This document shows, piece by piece, positions 19,220 through 27,937 of a stretch of DNA of 64,000 bases (position 1 is its first letter; every line of letters begins with the position of its first letter). Source of the stretch: Nostoc sphaeroides (GTDB lineage Bacteria > Cyanobacteriota > Cyanobacteriia > Cyanobacteriales > Nostocaceae); contig NZ_CP031941.1 in the NCBI RefSeq assembly GCF_003443655.1, forward strand, positions 3,842,501 to 3,906,500, given 5' to 3'. The position numbers were made by a program, and so were the translations under genes. The notes below the pieces were generated by a model. That model saw nothing but the letters and a program-made list of their open reading frames with translations. It was not told the DNA's origin and made no database searches.

Positions 19220-19870
19220 TTAGGGTTTGGTAGCTTCTACGTATAGACTTTCAAATCTTCGGGACTCCTGATCTATTAATAGTTCAGGAATATTACTTGT
19301 TTCAAAATCAACCCTATGTACATCCTTAAATCCCGATTCTTCAAACACAACTTTCATTGTTTCAAAATCGTAACAATATTGATGTTCAAACCCTTGCCGA
19401 AATACCTCATTGACGATCGCCATACGTGTTCTAGGTTTGACCTCAGGTCTTCGCTGCATCATCCACTCGTGATCGTTAAAGTATCGATCTAGGTAAAGCT
19501 CTCCATCAGGAACAGACAACCTCAAAATCCCACCGGGCTTGAGTACTCTAAGGCATTCTGATAAAAATATTTTGGTGTGGTCAGGGATTAAATGCTCAAA
19601 AAAATGTTCTGTAAAAACCCCTTCAAAACGAGTATCTTTAAAAGGCATCTTTCCGGTTAGATCGAAAACATAATCCACGCTAGTTTGAAGAAAACCATCA
19701 CAGTTTAGCCAGTCTTCTGTCTGAATGCCTTTTCTTCCACATCCCAAATTGAGAAATCGTGCCTTCGGCTTAATCCTATTTGGATTTCTGGCTAATAGCA
19801 GATTTACCACAGTTGTGGTAACGTGATAAAAGTCATTTTTAAGCCAGTATCTCGTGTGAACGTTGATCAT
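19220..19870 (-). CDS. SAM-dependent methyltransferase (class I)
   Basis: 216 residues. The SAM-binding motif I is FLNLGCGRKGIQ (about 41-52); DYVFDLTGKMPF gives the acidic/aromatic motif II, and FEGVFTEHFFEHLIPD and LRVLKPGGILRLSVPDG are the post-motifs of the Methyltransf_11 group. Such proteins often sit in sugar or lipid clusters; here it is a single gene beside a transposon-type tnpB. Substrate unknown. Start ATG at 19870. Confidence 0.87.
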   Translation of the reverse strand: MINVHTRYWLKNDFYHVTTTVVNLLLARNPNRIKPKARFLNLGCGRKGIQTEDWLNCDGFLQTSVDYVFDLTGKMPFKDTRFEGVFTEHFFEHLIPDHTKIFLSECLRVLKPGGILRLSVPDGELYLDRYFNDHEWMMQRRPEVKPRTRMAIVNEVFRQGFEHQYCYDFETMKVVFEESGFKDVHRVDFETSNIPELLIDQESRRFESLYVEATKP

Positions 19871-19912
19871 GGCAATGCTAATAATTCTATGTGAATATAC
19901 AGGCTGAATTAT

Positions 19913-19972
19913 GTGACATGACTCCGAACCGAAGGTACGGAGCTTCCAAGAATCACTTCTTAGTTTTCCTAG
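19913..19972 (-). ncRNA. Putative TnpB reRNA (omega RNA) scaffold
   Basis: In this family the guide RNA is made from the 3' end of the tnpB transcript and the element's right end, with the guide taken from flanking DNA. Here the 60 bases after the stop fold into a stem ending GGAGTCATGTCAC. If the end is right, the guide would start at 19912 with ATAATTCAGCCTG. Confidence 0.4.
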
Positions 19973-21214
19973 TTACTCCCTTGCGGGTTTTCGACTTTGA
20001 CCTAGATTGAGTTTCCCCAATCCAAAGAGCAAACCGTCTGCATAGGCGTTTTGGATTCCGACGTGTCCCGCCGTACTAATTAGCTCTATTCCTCTGTTTC
20101 TAATTATTTGACCACTAGCTACATCTCTATCAGTTGTGTAATTGCAGCTAGCACAATGATGTACTCTAACACTCAAGTCTTTTCTAACTTCTGCACCACA
20201 CTCAGGACACTCCTGCGAAGTCCCCCTTGCGTTAACTTCATCGAAGAATTTACCACGCTTCCAACACACATACTTGGTTATAGCTCGGAACTGTCCGAAC
20301 CCAGCATCAAGCATCTGTTTACCCAGCATCCCTTTTGCCAGAGTCCGGTAATCCAAGTCTTCCATAAAGACCATATCACCAGCATCACAAAGGGCATGAG
20401 CTTGTTTGAAGTGGAAATCTTTACGAGTTTTATCAATTCTGTGGTGAAGTCTAGCAACTTTAATGCGTTGTTTCTCGTAATTTTTAGACCGCTTCTTTTT
20501 TCTAGAAAGTCTGCGTTGCAGTAATTTCAGCTTGCTTTGCATCACTTTCAAAAACTTGGGCGACTTCACAAGAACACCATCACTAGTTGCCAAAAACTTA
20601 TATAGCCCCACATCTACCCCGATGGGATGACCATGCGGCATCGGATTAGGAACATTGACATCACATTGAATATTAATGTCAGCGTACCAAACATCCGCCT
20701 TATTAATTATCCGAACTTGCTTAACCACAAATCCATTTGGAATTGGGCGATGCAAGTTAATCGGAATTAACCCAAGTTTAGGGAGTTTGATATTTAACCC
20801 AACTACAGGATTTTCTTTAAACTGGGGAAACAATAAAGATTTAAATTGACCAAACTTTTTAAATCTGGGAAATCCATGTCCAATTTTCTGAAAACCGTCC
20901 CATGCTCGGTGCAATTGTTTAATGGCTTGCTGTAAAACTTGACTCGGTACTTCACCCAATCGGGGAAATACCTTTTTAGCGTTTGGCAGTGCATTAAGTT
21001 GTTTTACTTCACTGGGGAAAGGGCTGTCAGCAGCCATGATGTACTCATGGCTAATCGAGCATCTGTCAACCAGACATTTCCGACTATTGCACCAATCCTT
21101 AATTTCTCGCAGACCATAGTTATAGGCGACGCGACAAATGTCCATCCACTCAAAAAGCCACTGCTCTTGAGTGATGTTTGGATAGATTCGGTAGCGGTAA
21201 TTTATGGTTAACAT
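19973..21214 (-). CDS. tnpB: TnpB RNA-guided nuclease (IS605 OrfB)
   Basis: 413 residues, full length. The N-terminal YRYRIYPNITQEQWL is the usual TnpB start. The RuvC-like triad is intact: D201 in GVDVG, E285 in VFMEDLDY, D364 in TDRDVASGQ. The zinc ribbon has CPEC (336-339) and CASC (354-357). TnpB cuts DNA using an RNA guide from the element's end and promotes retention of the element; it is the ancestor group of Cas12. There is no TnpA partner here, so movement would need one in trans. The first codon gives MLTINYRYRI. Confidence 0.93.
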   Translation of the reverse strand: MLTINYRYRIYPNITQEQWLFEWMDICRVAYNYGLREIKDWCNSRKCLVDRCSISHEYIMAADSPFPSEVKQLNALPNAKKVFPRLGEVPSQVLQQAIKQLHRAWDGFQKIGHGFPRFKKFGQFKSLLFPQFKENPVVGLNIKLPKLGLIPINLHRPIPNGFVVKQVRIINKADVWYADINIQCDVNVPNPMPHGHPIGVDVGLYKFLATSDGVLVKSPKFLKVMQSKLKLLQRRLSRKKKRSKNYEKQRIKVARLHHRIDKTRKDFHFKQAHALCDAGDMVFMEDLDYRTLAKGMLGKQMLDAGFGQFRAITKYVCWKRGKFFDEVNARGTSQECPECGAEVRKDLSVRVHHCASCNYTTDRDVASGQIIRNRGIELISTAGHVGIQNAYADGLLFGLGKLNLGQSRKPARE

Positions 21215-21408
21215 TCCGCTACTTTAGCATATTTAGTGAGACTTGCATCTCTAGTAAATATAAAGCCGTCCTACAAGGACGGGGTTTTCAACCCATTTCT
21301 CCGATAAAAAATTTTGTGCCAACACAAGTACGAGGGATGCTAACCCAACAATTCTAATTTCTGAGTACGGAGTTCCCAGTTCAGAAGCTCAAGTTCCGAT
21401 TTATAAGC

Positions 21409-21546
21409 CAATACGGTTCAGTTAAGGCTAAAACTCTTTGCCAAAGTCAATTTTTTTTACGTAGACGCGGAGCGGCTTGCCGCAGGCTACCACAGAGACG
21501 CAGAGGGCACCCAGAGAATAAAGAAATGCTTAACTGAACTGTATTG
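21409..21546. mobile_element. MITE, family 1, copy 2
   Basis: 138 bp with terminal inverted repeats CAATACGGTTCAGTTAAG and CTTAACTGAACTGTATTG (one mismatch). It is flanked by a perfect 10-bp duplication ATTTATAAGC (21399-21408 and 21547-21556). The core differs entirely from copy 1: it contains ACGTAGACGCGGAGCGG and CACAGAGACGCAGAGGGC. No ORF. Confidence 0.88.
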
Positions 21547-21754
21547 ATTTATAAGCACAAAGTACGAGAAATAATCATGCACGACCCATCGCTACAGCCG
21601 GGTTAGTACGTGATTAAGCGGAGGTTAAGTAGTGTTTGAAATCAGCAGGCGGCACAGAAATGCCAGGTAGAATATCACAGATAGTTGGTCGGTTTTCGGA
21701 ACTTTACGCGATTAGCTGAAGATGAACGAGTTTGGATTGCTTTGAGAAACACAG

Positions 21755-21855
21755 CAGGGGGCATTGGGCATTGGTTATTCCCCTCATCACCCTCATTCCC
21801 CCATTCTTCATCCCCTATGCCCCACGCCCCATTCCCAATGCCCCATTCCCCAAAC
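21755..21855. repeat. Degenerate CCCCATT / GGGCATT 7-mers
   Basis: A pyrimidine-rich run of near 7-mers before the small gene at 21939. The rest of 21215-21938 holds the TnpB left end and MITE copy 2 and no gene. Confidence 0.65.
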
Positions 21856-21938
21856 AGTATTTTGGGCAACAAATTGCACTCCTAACGTGATATTGGTATT
21901 ACAGCGACTCAATCTCTATCTATCAGTTAACAAGCATT

Positions 21939-22154
21939 ATGGGTTTTGCAGACCTATCAATCGCAGAGATAGCAGCCGACTACAGCATTCCTGTAGAAAA
22001 AGTGTTTTCTCTGTGCAACCAACTGGGAATTGCTTACAAACACCAAAAGACTCGTTTGGCGTTAGAAGATGCAAAGGCAATTATTTCCCAAATATCGTCT
22101 GAAACACGCCTAAAAGGTACTAGCGACTTGATGGGCGATCGCGAGGTCACCTGA
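21939..22154 (+). CDS. Small helical protein, HTH-like, unknown
   Basis: 71 residues. DLSIAEIAADYSIPVEKVFSLCNQLGIAYKHQKTRLALEDAKAIISQI has the period of a small helix-turn-helix (AEIAADYSIPVEKVFSLC as helix-turn-helix). It lies 132 bp before psbV on the same strand. I recall similar small proteins in other cyanobacteria but know no function. Confidence 0.65.
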   Translation: MGFADLSIAEIAADYSIPVEKVFSLCNQLGIAYKHQKTRLALEDAKAIISQISSETRLKGTSDLMGDREVT

Positions 22155-22286
22155 AGGGTTATCTTGGGCTTTGGCTAATCACTGATAGCTAATGATAAAA
22201 AACAATGAGTCATTAGCAATTAGCAGCTTGGAGATTGAGAATCGCTTTCTTAGCTGTGTCGAGCGTTAAAATTTTTAAGGGGAAAC

Positions 22287-22778
22287 ATGTTTAGAAGACT
22301 AATTGGCGTTGTTGTGGTTACTGTTTTACTCTCGTTTCAGTTGCTTGTCGGTAGCGCGACAGCAGTGGAACTGGACAAAGCTACCCGAACAGTGCCATTA
22401 AATACTCAGGGTGAGACCACCGTACTCAGCCTTAAACAAGTCAAAGAAGGCAAACGTTTATTTAATTACGCTTGCGCCCAATGTCATGCTGGGGGAGTTA
22501 CCAAAACAAACCAGAATGTGGGACTCACTCCAGACGATCTGGCACTGGCAACACCCAACCGTAACAACATTGAAGGCTTAGTGGATTATTTGAAAAATCC
22601 CACTACTTACGACGGGGAAGAAGAGATTTCCGAAATCCACCCCAGTATCAAAAGCGCAGATATTTTCACAGCAATGCGAAATCTGACTGATGAGGACTTG
22701 GAGGCGATCGCCGGTCATATTCTCTTACAACCCAAAATCGTTGGCACTAAGTGGGGAGGTGGAAAAATCTATTACTAA
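22287..22778 (+). CDS. psbV: Photosystem II cytochrome c-550
   Basis: 163 residues: a 26-residue signal peptide (cut after SATA, mature VELDKATRT) and a lumenal cytochrome. Haem attachment CAQCH has C63, C66 and H67; the second axial ligand is His118 in SEIHPSIK, which is His92 in mature numbering, the bis-His ligation known for PsbV. It stabilises the Mn4CaO5 cluster on the lumenal face of PSII. A strong AAGGGG precedes the ATG. The C-terminus KWGGGKIYY is the normal end. Confidence 0.97.
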   Translation: MFRRLIGVVVVTVLLSFQLLVGSATAVELDKATRTVPLNTQGETTVLSLKQVKEGKRLFNYACAQCHAGGVTKTNQNVGLTPDDLALATPNRNNIEGLVDYLKNPTTYDGEEEISEIHPSIKSADIFTAMRNLTDEDLEAIAGHILLQPKIVGTKWGGGKIYY

Positions 22779-22799
22779 ATCCTGGAATTAGTACTGAGT

Positions 22800-23010
22800 C
22801 ATTGGGGCATTGGGCATTGGGCATTGGGCATGGGAAAGAGGCAGAGGGGCAGGGTGCGGGGGGCAGAGGGGAAAACTTTCTCTATTGCTCCCTTGCTTCT
22901 TCCCCTGCTCCCCATGCTCCCTGCCCCATGCTCCCTGCCCCCTGCCCCCTGCCCCCTGCCCCCTGCCCCCTGCTCCCTGCTCCCCCTGCCCCCTGCTCCC
23001 TATTCCCCAA
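22800..23010. repeat. GGGCATT and CCCTGCC 7-mer tracts
   Basis: GGGCATT repeats at 22804-22832, then a long pyrimidine-rich tract with at least 12 units of CCCTGCC-like 7-mers at 22895-23005. The strand asymmetry (C/T versus G/A) could allow unusual DNA structure. The rest of 22779-23306 is petE leader. Confidence 0.8.
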
Positions 23011-23229
23011 AGTTTAGCTGCTTTCGTTCTCACAGCAGCACAAAAGGTTCTTAGTTGGGGCACGGAAAATTTTTGAATCAAGATATTCTTCAAGAAAAAA
23101 TAAAAATATCTGATTTTACTGTTTACCTTTATTCACAGGCTTTTTGGGCTATGGCAGTCTAATATTTATTACTGATCGCACAAATTTTTGCAATAAATTT
23201 TTCCTTATTCTTAAAAAAAAATTGTATCT

Positions 23230-23244
23230 ATGACAGATTGTCAT
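23230..23244. promoter_or_regulatory. Palindrome in the petE promoter, possible operator
   Basis: ATGACAGATTGTCAT is a perfect 6-bp inverted repeat with a 3-bp spacer, 62 bp before the petE start. Copper-dependent control of petE by the BlaI-type repressor PetR is known in Synechocystis; that this is its site here is inference. Confidence 0.4.
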
Positions 23245-23306
23245 ACTTTGGCGTTGATTTTATTTAAAATGAGAAAGGAAAAAAAATTGTTTGTTAGGAG
23301 AGAGCC

Positions 23307-23726
23307 ATGAAATTGATTTCGGCAAGCTGGCGACGCCTTAGTTTAGCTGTGTTGACAATCCTTTTAGTTGTTAGCAGCTTTGCTGTTTTTACCCCCAGTG
23401 CCTCGGCTGAAACCTACAAGGTGAAATTGGGTAGCGATAAAGGGATGCTGGCATTTGAACCGAAAAAGTTGACAGTTAAACCAGGTGACACAATTGAATG
23501 GGTGAACAATAAAGTTCCTCCCCATAATGTTGTGTTTGATTCTGCCAAAAACCCCGCCAAGGATGCCGCTTTAGCAAAATCTCTGTCTCATAAGAATTTG
23601 CTGATGAGTGCAGGTCAAAAGGAAACAACCACCTTCCCCGCAGACGCACCTGCTGGTGACTACACCTTCTACTGCGAACCCCACCGTGGTGCTGGCATGG
23701 TTGGTACAATCACTGTTCAAGGCTAG
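23307..23726 (+). CDS. petE: Plastocyanin
   Basis: 139 residues with a 34-residue signal peptide (cut after SASA). The mature protein ETYKVKLGSDKG has the four copper ligands: His73 in PPHNVVFD, Cys123 in YCEPHRG, His126 and Met131. It carries electrons from cytochrome b6f to PSI or cytochrome oxidase in the lumen. AGGAGAG precedes the ATG. petJ, for the alternative carrier, is 255 bp downstream, and psbV lies upstream, so three lumenal electron carriers are adjacent. Confidence 0.98.
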   Translation: MKLISASWRRLSLAVLTILLVVSSFAVFTPSASAETYKVKLGSDKGMLAFEPKKLTVKPGDTIEWVNNKVPPHNVVFDSAKNPAKDAALAKSLSHKNLLMSAGQKETTTFPADAPAGDYTFYCEPHRGAGMVGTITVQG

Positions 23727-23827
23727 AAACATCCTCATTGACACAAGATGATTTTCTGGGCTTCCTTCTCTGAAATTAGCCCATAGCAACACATCACACT
23801 CCTAGAGTGACGCACACAATGAATAAA

Positions 23828-23904
23828 TGGCGGTAACGAGTCCTATCCTCCCCTCTCTACGCTAAGTAACCTGTGGTGATAGAGGGGTAAACTCGTTACC
23901 GCCA
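23828..23904. repeat. Large inverted repeat between petE and petJ
   Basis: Perfect 14-bp arms TGGCGGTAACGAGT and ACTCGTTACCGCCA, with an inner pair CCCCTCT / AGAGGGG. The structure could be a terminator of petE (T-rich ATTTTG follows), a MITE relic, or a regulatory stem. It differs from the other repeat families in the window. Confidence 0.65.
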
Positions 23905-23981
23905 ATTTTGATCAAACTTGACTTCATCAGGCATTAATCGCGTTTATACTCTTGCTGGAGGCTTGTTGCGAGGAAATTCTG

Positions 23982-24326
23982 TTGAAAATACTTTTATTAA
24001 TCCTACTGTTAGCGATCGCTCTATTCAAATTGACATTCATTAGTCCAGCACTAGCTGCCGAAATATCCAACGGCGCTAAAATTTTCGAGGCTAACTGCGC
24101 TTCTTGCCATATAGGTGGCGGTAATATCCTTATTAGCCAGAAAACCTTGAAAAAGGAAGCATTGTCAAAGTACTTAGAAAATTATGATAGCGACTCAATC
24201 GAGGCGATTATCCACCAAGTACAAAATGGTAAAAATGCCATGCCTGCCTTTAAAGGTAAATTAAGTTCTGAGGAGATTCTGGAGGTAGCTGCTTACGTTT
24301 TTCAGAATGCAGAACAAGGCTGGTAA
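23982..24326 (+). CDS. petJ: Cytochrome c6 (c553)-like
   Basis: I start at TTG 23982, because GAGGAAAT lies 7 bases before it and it gives a clean signal peptide ([16 protein letters not shown], cut after ALA). The 114-residue product has CASCH (C39, C42, H43) and axial Met87 in [10 protein letters not shown], the c6 form. It carries electrons to PSI when copper is low. The region just after the haem site ([19 protein letters not shown]) is normal for cytochrome c6. Confidence 0.92.
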   Translation: MKILLLILLLAIALFKLTFISPALAAEISNGAKIFEANCASCHIGGGNILISQKTLKKEALSKYLENYDSDSIEAIIHQVQNGKNAMPAFKGKLSSEEILEVAAYVFQNAEQGW

Positions 24327-24607
24327 AGTAGCTATACCCTCTACTTCTTGTGGTGTGTGTGTGTTTTAGCATACCAGTAATTAAAGGCGGGTGAGACACC
24401 CACCCCACAATATTGGAGAATTTCATTGTTTGAAATTCCTCAGTGCATTTCTTTATTAGAACCTTCTAACGAAATATGGCTGACGAACTAGCGATTCGCC
24501 ACTTCGTCAACTCCTAAAAACAATATTTTAAAGATGAATGATAAATTCAGAATCTTTATCATTCATCGCTTTTAGCTTGTTCTTAATCCAAAATAACCAT
24601 CTGGTGA

Positions 24608-26278
24608 TTATTTTTCTAGATTAGACTTTTCTCTGTTTTCCTTCACTTCGCGCAACCGTTCTACTAATTTTCCATCGGATTCAGCAGAGGCTGTAGGCTG
24701 ACTCTTATTGATTCTTGGCAGCACTAACGGTTCGGAAGTAGTAGCTGCTGATGAAGGCGTAAGCTGGTTATTTCTGATTTGCAATTCAGGGAATGGTTTA
24801 GAAGTAAGTGCTGGTGAAGGCGTAGGTTGATTGCTATTGACTCCCGGTGCAGCTAATGGTTTAAGAGTACCTGTAGGTAAGGACGCAGGCTGGTTTTTTC
24901 TGATTTGCAGTTCAGATAATGGTTTGGGAGCAACTGTGGGTGAGAACTCAGGCTGATTGGTATTGACGCCTGGTGCAGCTAATGGTTTAAGAGTACCTGT
25001 CGATGAGGAAGCAGGCTGGTTATTTCTGATTCGCAGTTCTGGAAATGGTGAGGGGGTAAGCTGATTTTTATTGACTCCTGGTGCAGATAACTGAGTAGTT
25101 CCAGTAGTGTTGTTTTGGAAACTTAGGTTAAATGGATAGGAACTGATCCGTTTATCTCCCTTGGGGGATTGCTTGTTGAAGTATTCCCTTGCTTCTGATT
25201 TCAATTCCGGGGAAACTAACTTGTCTTGAAACTTAATATCTAAGACCTTACCATCAGGATCTACCACTAATACACCCAAAACAGCACCTTCAAGATTCGG
25301 TTTCTTCGTGGGTAATGTTTGCCGGATGACTGGTTTTTGTTCAGCGTTGGGGTATTGTTGCTGGACTTCTTTTCTCAGGTTTGCGTAAGAGTCTAGCTGT
25401 GCTATGGCCAGTTGAGTTCCTTTGGCAGATAAATCGGGTGTCTGTGACGTGGTTCCCCTAATTAGGGTTAAGCTATCCCCAGCCCTTGATGCTTGTTTTA
25501 GAGAATTTATCAGCGGGTTTTGAGCAATTCTAGACGCACCATTAACCGATTGCGTCATTTGTGAAGCCGTATTTCCCTGTGCTGTTGCAATGGGGGTAGT
25601 GTCAGATAAGTTTGGAGATTGGGCATTTTGCAGAATATCATCAGGTATTTGCTGCGACTGCAATTGTGGCAATCTATTTACAGCCAAAGGCTTTTGCAGA
25701 ATATTATCAGGTATTTGCTGCGATCGCAATTCTGGTAATCTGTTTGCTAGCGGCACAGATGCTTCGTATTTGGTGTCACTGACATTCACACGAGGAACTG
25801 TTCGAGAGAATTTAGGGCTGCTATTAAATTTAGAACTATCAAATTTAGAGGCGTCAAATCCCAAATTACCACTAGGAATCATCCGCAAAGACTGCCTTGT
25901 AGGCAAGGAGGAAACCCGATAGTTATTTGATGATGCGGGTAGCGGAGGCAGGATTAGCTGACTCGATGGCGCTGGTGCCACTGGGGGCAATAGAGTTTGA
26001 GCGCTAAAGTTGGGAGCAGATAGTGGCGCTATTGGAGGAAGTTGTTGTAAACCAATTTGGGGGGTACTTTGTGGCAAACGGCTTTGATCCGCTTGGCTCA
26101 ATTCCAAAAGTCCAACGGTTTTTGATGATGCTGTATCTTTGGGTTTGCTAGAATCCATAGGCATCAATGGCACAATCATCGCGATCGCACCGTGGATGCC
26201 AAGAGAAGCTATAGCTGCTATCCCAATTGGCTGGCTTAAGAGTTCTGGTATATTTTTAAACAGGGAGACGTAAGACAT
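24608..26278 (-). CDS. TonB-like protein with Pro/Ser-rich repeats
   Basis: 556 residues: a hydrophobic segment at about 16-40 (IGIAAIASLGIHGAIAMIVPLM), as in TonB anchors, a long Pro/Ser/Gln-rich region, a globular part at about 325-390 (LEGAVLGVLVVDPDGKVLDI...) like a TonB C-terminal fold, then three degenerate repeats of about 37 residues ((L)KPLAAPGVN..QP.. and PELQIRNNQ). The repeats lie after the globular part, an unusual order. Role may be outer-membrane energy coupling; this is inferred. Confidence 0.65.
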   Translation of the reverse strand: MSYVSLFKNIPELLSQPIGIAAIASLGIHGAIAMIVPLMPMDSSKPKDTASSKTVGLLELSQADQSRLPQSTPQIGLQQLPPIAPLSAPNFSAQTLLPPVAPAPSSQLILPPLPASSNNYRVSSLPTRQSLRMIPSGNLGFDASKFDSSKFNSSPKFSRTVPRVNVSDTKYEASVPLANRLPELRSQQIPDNILQKPLAVNRLPQLQSQQIPDDILQNAQSPNLSDTTPIATAQGNTASQMTQSVNGASRIAQNPLINSLKQASRAGDSLTLIRGTTSQTPDLSAKGTQLAIAQLDSYANLRKEVQQQYPNAEQKPVIRQTLPTKKPNLEGAVLGVLVVDPDGKVLDIKFQDKLVSPELKSEAREYFNKQSPKGDKRISSYPFNLSFQNNTTGTTQLSAPGVNKNQLTPSPFPELRIRNNQPASSSTGTLKPLAAPGVNTNQPEFSPTVAPKPLSELQIRKNQPASLPTGTLKPLAAPGVNSNQPTPSPALTSKPFPELQIRNNQLTPSSAATTSEPLVLPRINKSQPTASAESDGKLVERLREVKENREKSNLEK

Positions 26279-26892
26279 AGCTGTTATCGTTCACTCTACT
26301 CAGTTGAAGTTGACTAGCGCTTTTCTCTTTTTGACTATCTTGCAAAAGATGCGTCCTTATAAGGAAATAATAACTTCCTATCCTGGCAATGAAAACGCCA
26401 AAATTGCCACTTATTCAAGTTTTAATTGATCAATGACGCTGTATCATGTGTTCCAATTTGAGCTTGCTAAAGAGATATTTTAAAAATTACTAGTTTTGAT
26501 TTCTTTTCTTATTGTTATGACGCACACAATTAAAATTAATATCTCGGATATTTATAAAGTTTAAGTGAAACCACAAGTTTGAGTAGATAAGAATATCTCT
26601 TGAAGTTGCCTTGTTTTTCTACTGTTTTCCACTCAACTACGCTTCTGTAACAGATAGCACACTTACTTATCCAAGACTAGCCCCTATGTGAAAATACTAC
26701 CACATCAGCAGTCCCTAAATCTGTTGTAAATTGTACAATTTTATTGAAATTCTAGTGCTAAACCCCATCAAAGTTATTTGGGTTTTTATAAAAGGAGTCA
26801 GTCATGCGATCGCAATTCTAACTTTTAACTTTTGACTACTTCTTCGCCAAAAAAGTTCAAACCCTCATCAATCATTGCATCCAAAATTTAAA
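26279..26892. other. AT-rich intergenic stretch
   Basis: About 600 bp without a supported gene, RNA or clear repeat. It probably holds promoters for the two divergent neighbours. Confidence 0.5.
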
Positions 26893-27588
26893 ATGCCCTT
26901 ACCGACAGTTATTGTACCTGGGTATCTAGAAAGCGCGATCGCTTACCGCCAACTAGAACAATCCCTACAACAGTTAGATTTTCCTACACTTACAGTACCA
27001 CTGCGACGGCGTGACTGGCTACCCACTATTGGAGGAAGACCTGTAACGCCAATTCTGCAACAACTTGATCTTACAATCAAGCAGACATTAGAGCAATATA
27101 ATGCTACTCAAATTAACTTGATTGCTCACTCAGCCGGAGGTTGGATATCTCGCATCTACATGGGAGAAAAGCCTTATTTAGGACGCGGTAACGTTAAACT
27201 ATCTCTCTGGAAAGGGCATCCTCTGATTGCTACTCTCATCACCTTGGGTACACCTCATATTAGTCAAGAACGCTGGACGCGCTCCAATCTAGATTTTGTC
27301 ACCAATAACTACCCAGGAGCTTTTTACAAAAACGTTAATTACGTTTGTGTGGCTGGCAAAACTATCTTTGGCCAAAGGCGGCGCGGTAGTTGGTTAGCTT
27401 ACAGTAGTTACCAATTAACCTGTGGTAAGGGCGACACTTGGGGAGATGGAATCACACCCATTGAAGCTGCTCACCTGGAAGGGGCAGAAAATCTGGTGAT
27501 TGAAGGTGTGAGGCATTCTCCGAGAAGTCCTGGGATTTGGTATGGTTCACCAGAACCCTTAAAAGCTTGGGCGCAATATTTGATTTAA
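26893..27588 (+). CDS. Alpha/beta hydrolase (lipase-like)
   Basis: I start at ATG 26893, since the longer frame begins with TTG and adds non-conserved residues. 231 residues. The nucleophile elbow AHSAGG is in INLIAHSAGGWISRIYMG, the oxyanion strand is TVIVPGYLES at the start, and the catalytic Asp and His are likely GDGITPIEAAHL and GVRHSPRSPG. Similar to triacylglycerol-lipase-like cyanobacterial and chloroplast proteins that hydrolyse lipid esters. Soluble, no signal peptide. Confidence 0.85.
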   Translation: MPLPTVIVPGYLESAIAYRQLEQSLQQLDFPTLTVPLRRRDWLPTIGGRPVTPILQQLDLTIKQTLEQYNATQINLIAHSAGGWISRIYMGEKPYLGRGNVKLSLWKGHPLIATLITLGTPHISQERWTRSNLDFVTNNYPGAFYKNVNYVCVAGKTIFGQRRRGSWLAYSSYQLTCGKGDTWGDGITPIEAAHLEGAENLVIEGVRHSPRSPGIWYGSPEPLKAWAQYLI

Positions 27589-27937
27589 CTGATATCTGGC
27601 GCTAGTCTCAACAATCCCCTAGTAAGCCGTTACGTAATACAACTTGCATTATCAGGGCGGGCAGGATGCCCACCCCACAATTATCTTAAAAAATATTAGT
27701 GCAAATTAAAGGCGCGACAGCTTAATTGATTGCTAGGCTATCGTCTAAAAACGACTAGTAAACAGTTTCAGTCCACTTAAGTGGGCTTGAGCTATTAGCC
27801 TCAGACTTAAGTCTGAGGCGGGCTAGTACCGCAATGGGGAAGTCTATATTTTATTTTAGTAATGCAACATTTATTAATATTTCTTAGTTAAAATTATAAA
27901 GGAATAAATACCTAGTTAAGAACAGGAGGGGTGAGCT
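27589..27937. repeat. Intergenic repeats incl. paired hairpin
   Basis: At 27650-27682 a GGGCGGGCAGGATGCCCACC unit; at 27769-27823 the pair of hairpins AGTCCACTTAAGTGGGCT and CTCAGACTTAAGTCTGAG, like 5479-5531. Both central CTTAAG sites are kept although the arms differ by compensating changes. No gene. Confidence 0.75.

Larger units (their letters stand above)
19913..21300 (-). mobile_element. IS200/IS605-type element with TnpB only
   Basis: The element covers tnpB and its flanks. The right end is placed near 19913, after a hairpin (CTCCGTACCTTCGGTTCGGAG on the minus strand). On the left a hairpin (CCGTCCTTGTAGGACGG) lies at about 21268-21285. No tnpA (Y1 transposase) is present. The ends are estimates from the hairpins, since such elements make no target duplication. 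Confidence 0.6.

Noticed and set aside
21675-21885. ORFs on both strands before the 21939 gene
   Set aside because: Degenerate GGGCATT/CCCCATT repeats; no codon pattern or start signal.
22751-23093. Pro/Cys/Ala-rich or Gly/Gln-rich ORFs after psbV
   Set aside because: They are translations of 7-mer tandem repeats (CCCTGCC) and their complement.
24608-26278. Frameshifted or chimeric gene because of the repeats after the TonB-like domain
   Set aside because: The frame is open throughout and repeats are regular; it reads as a normal repeat protein.
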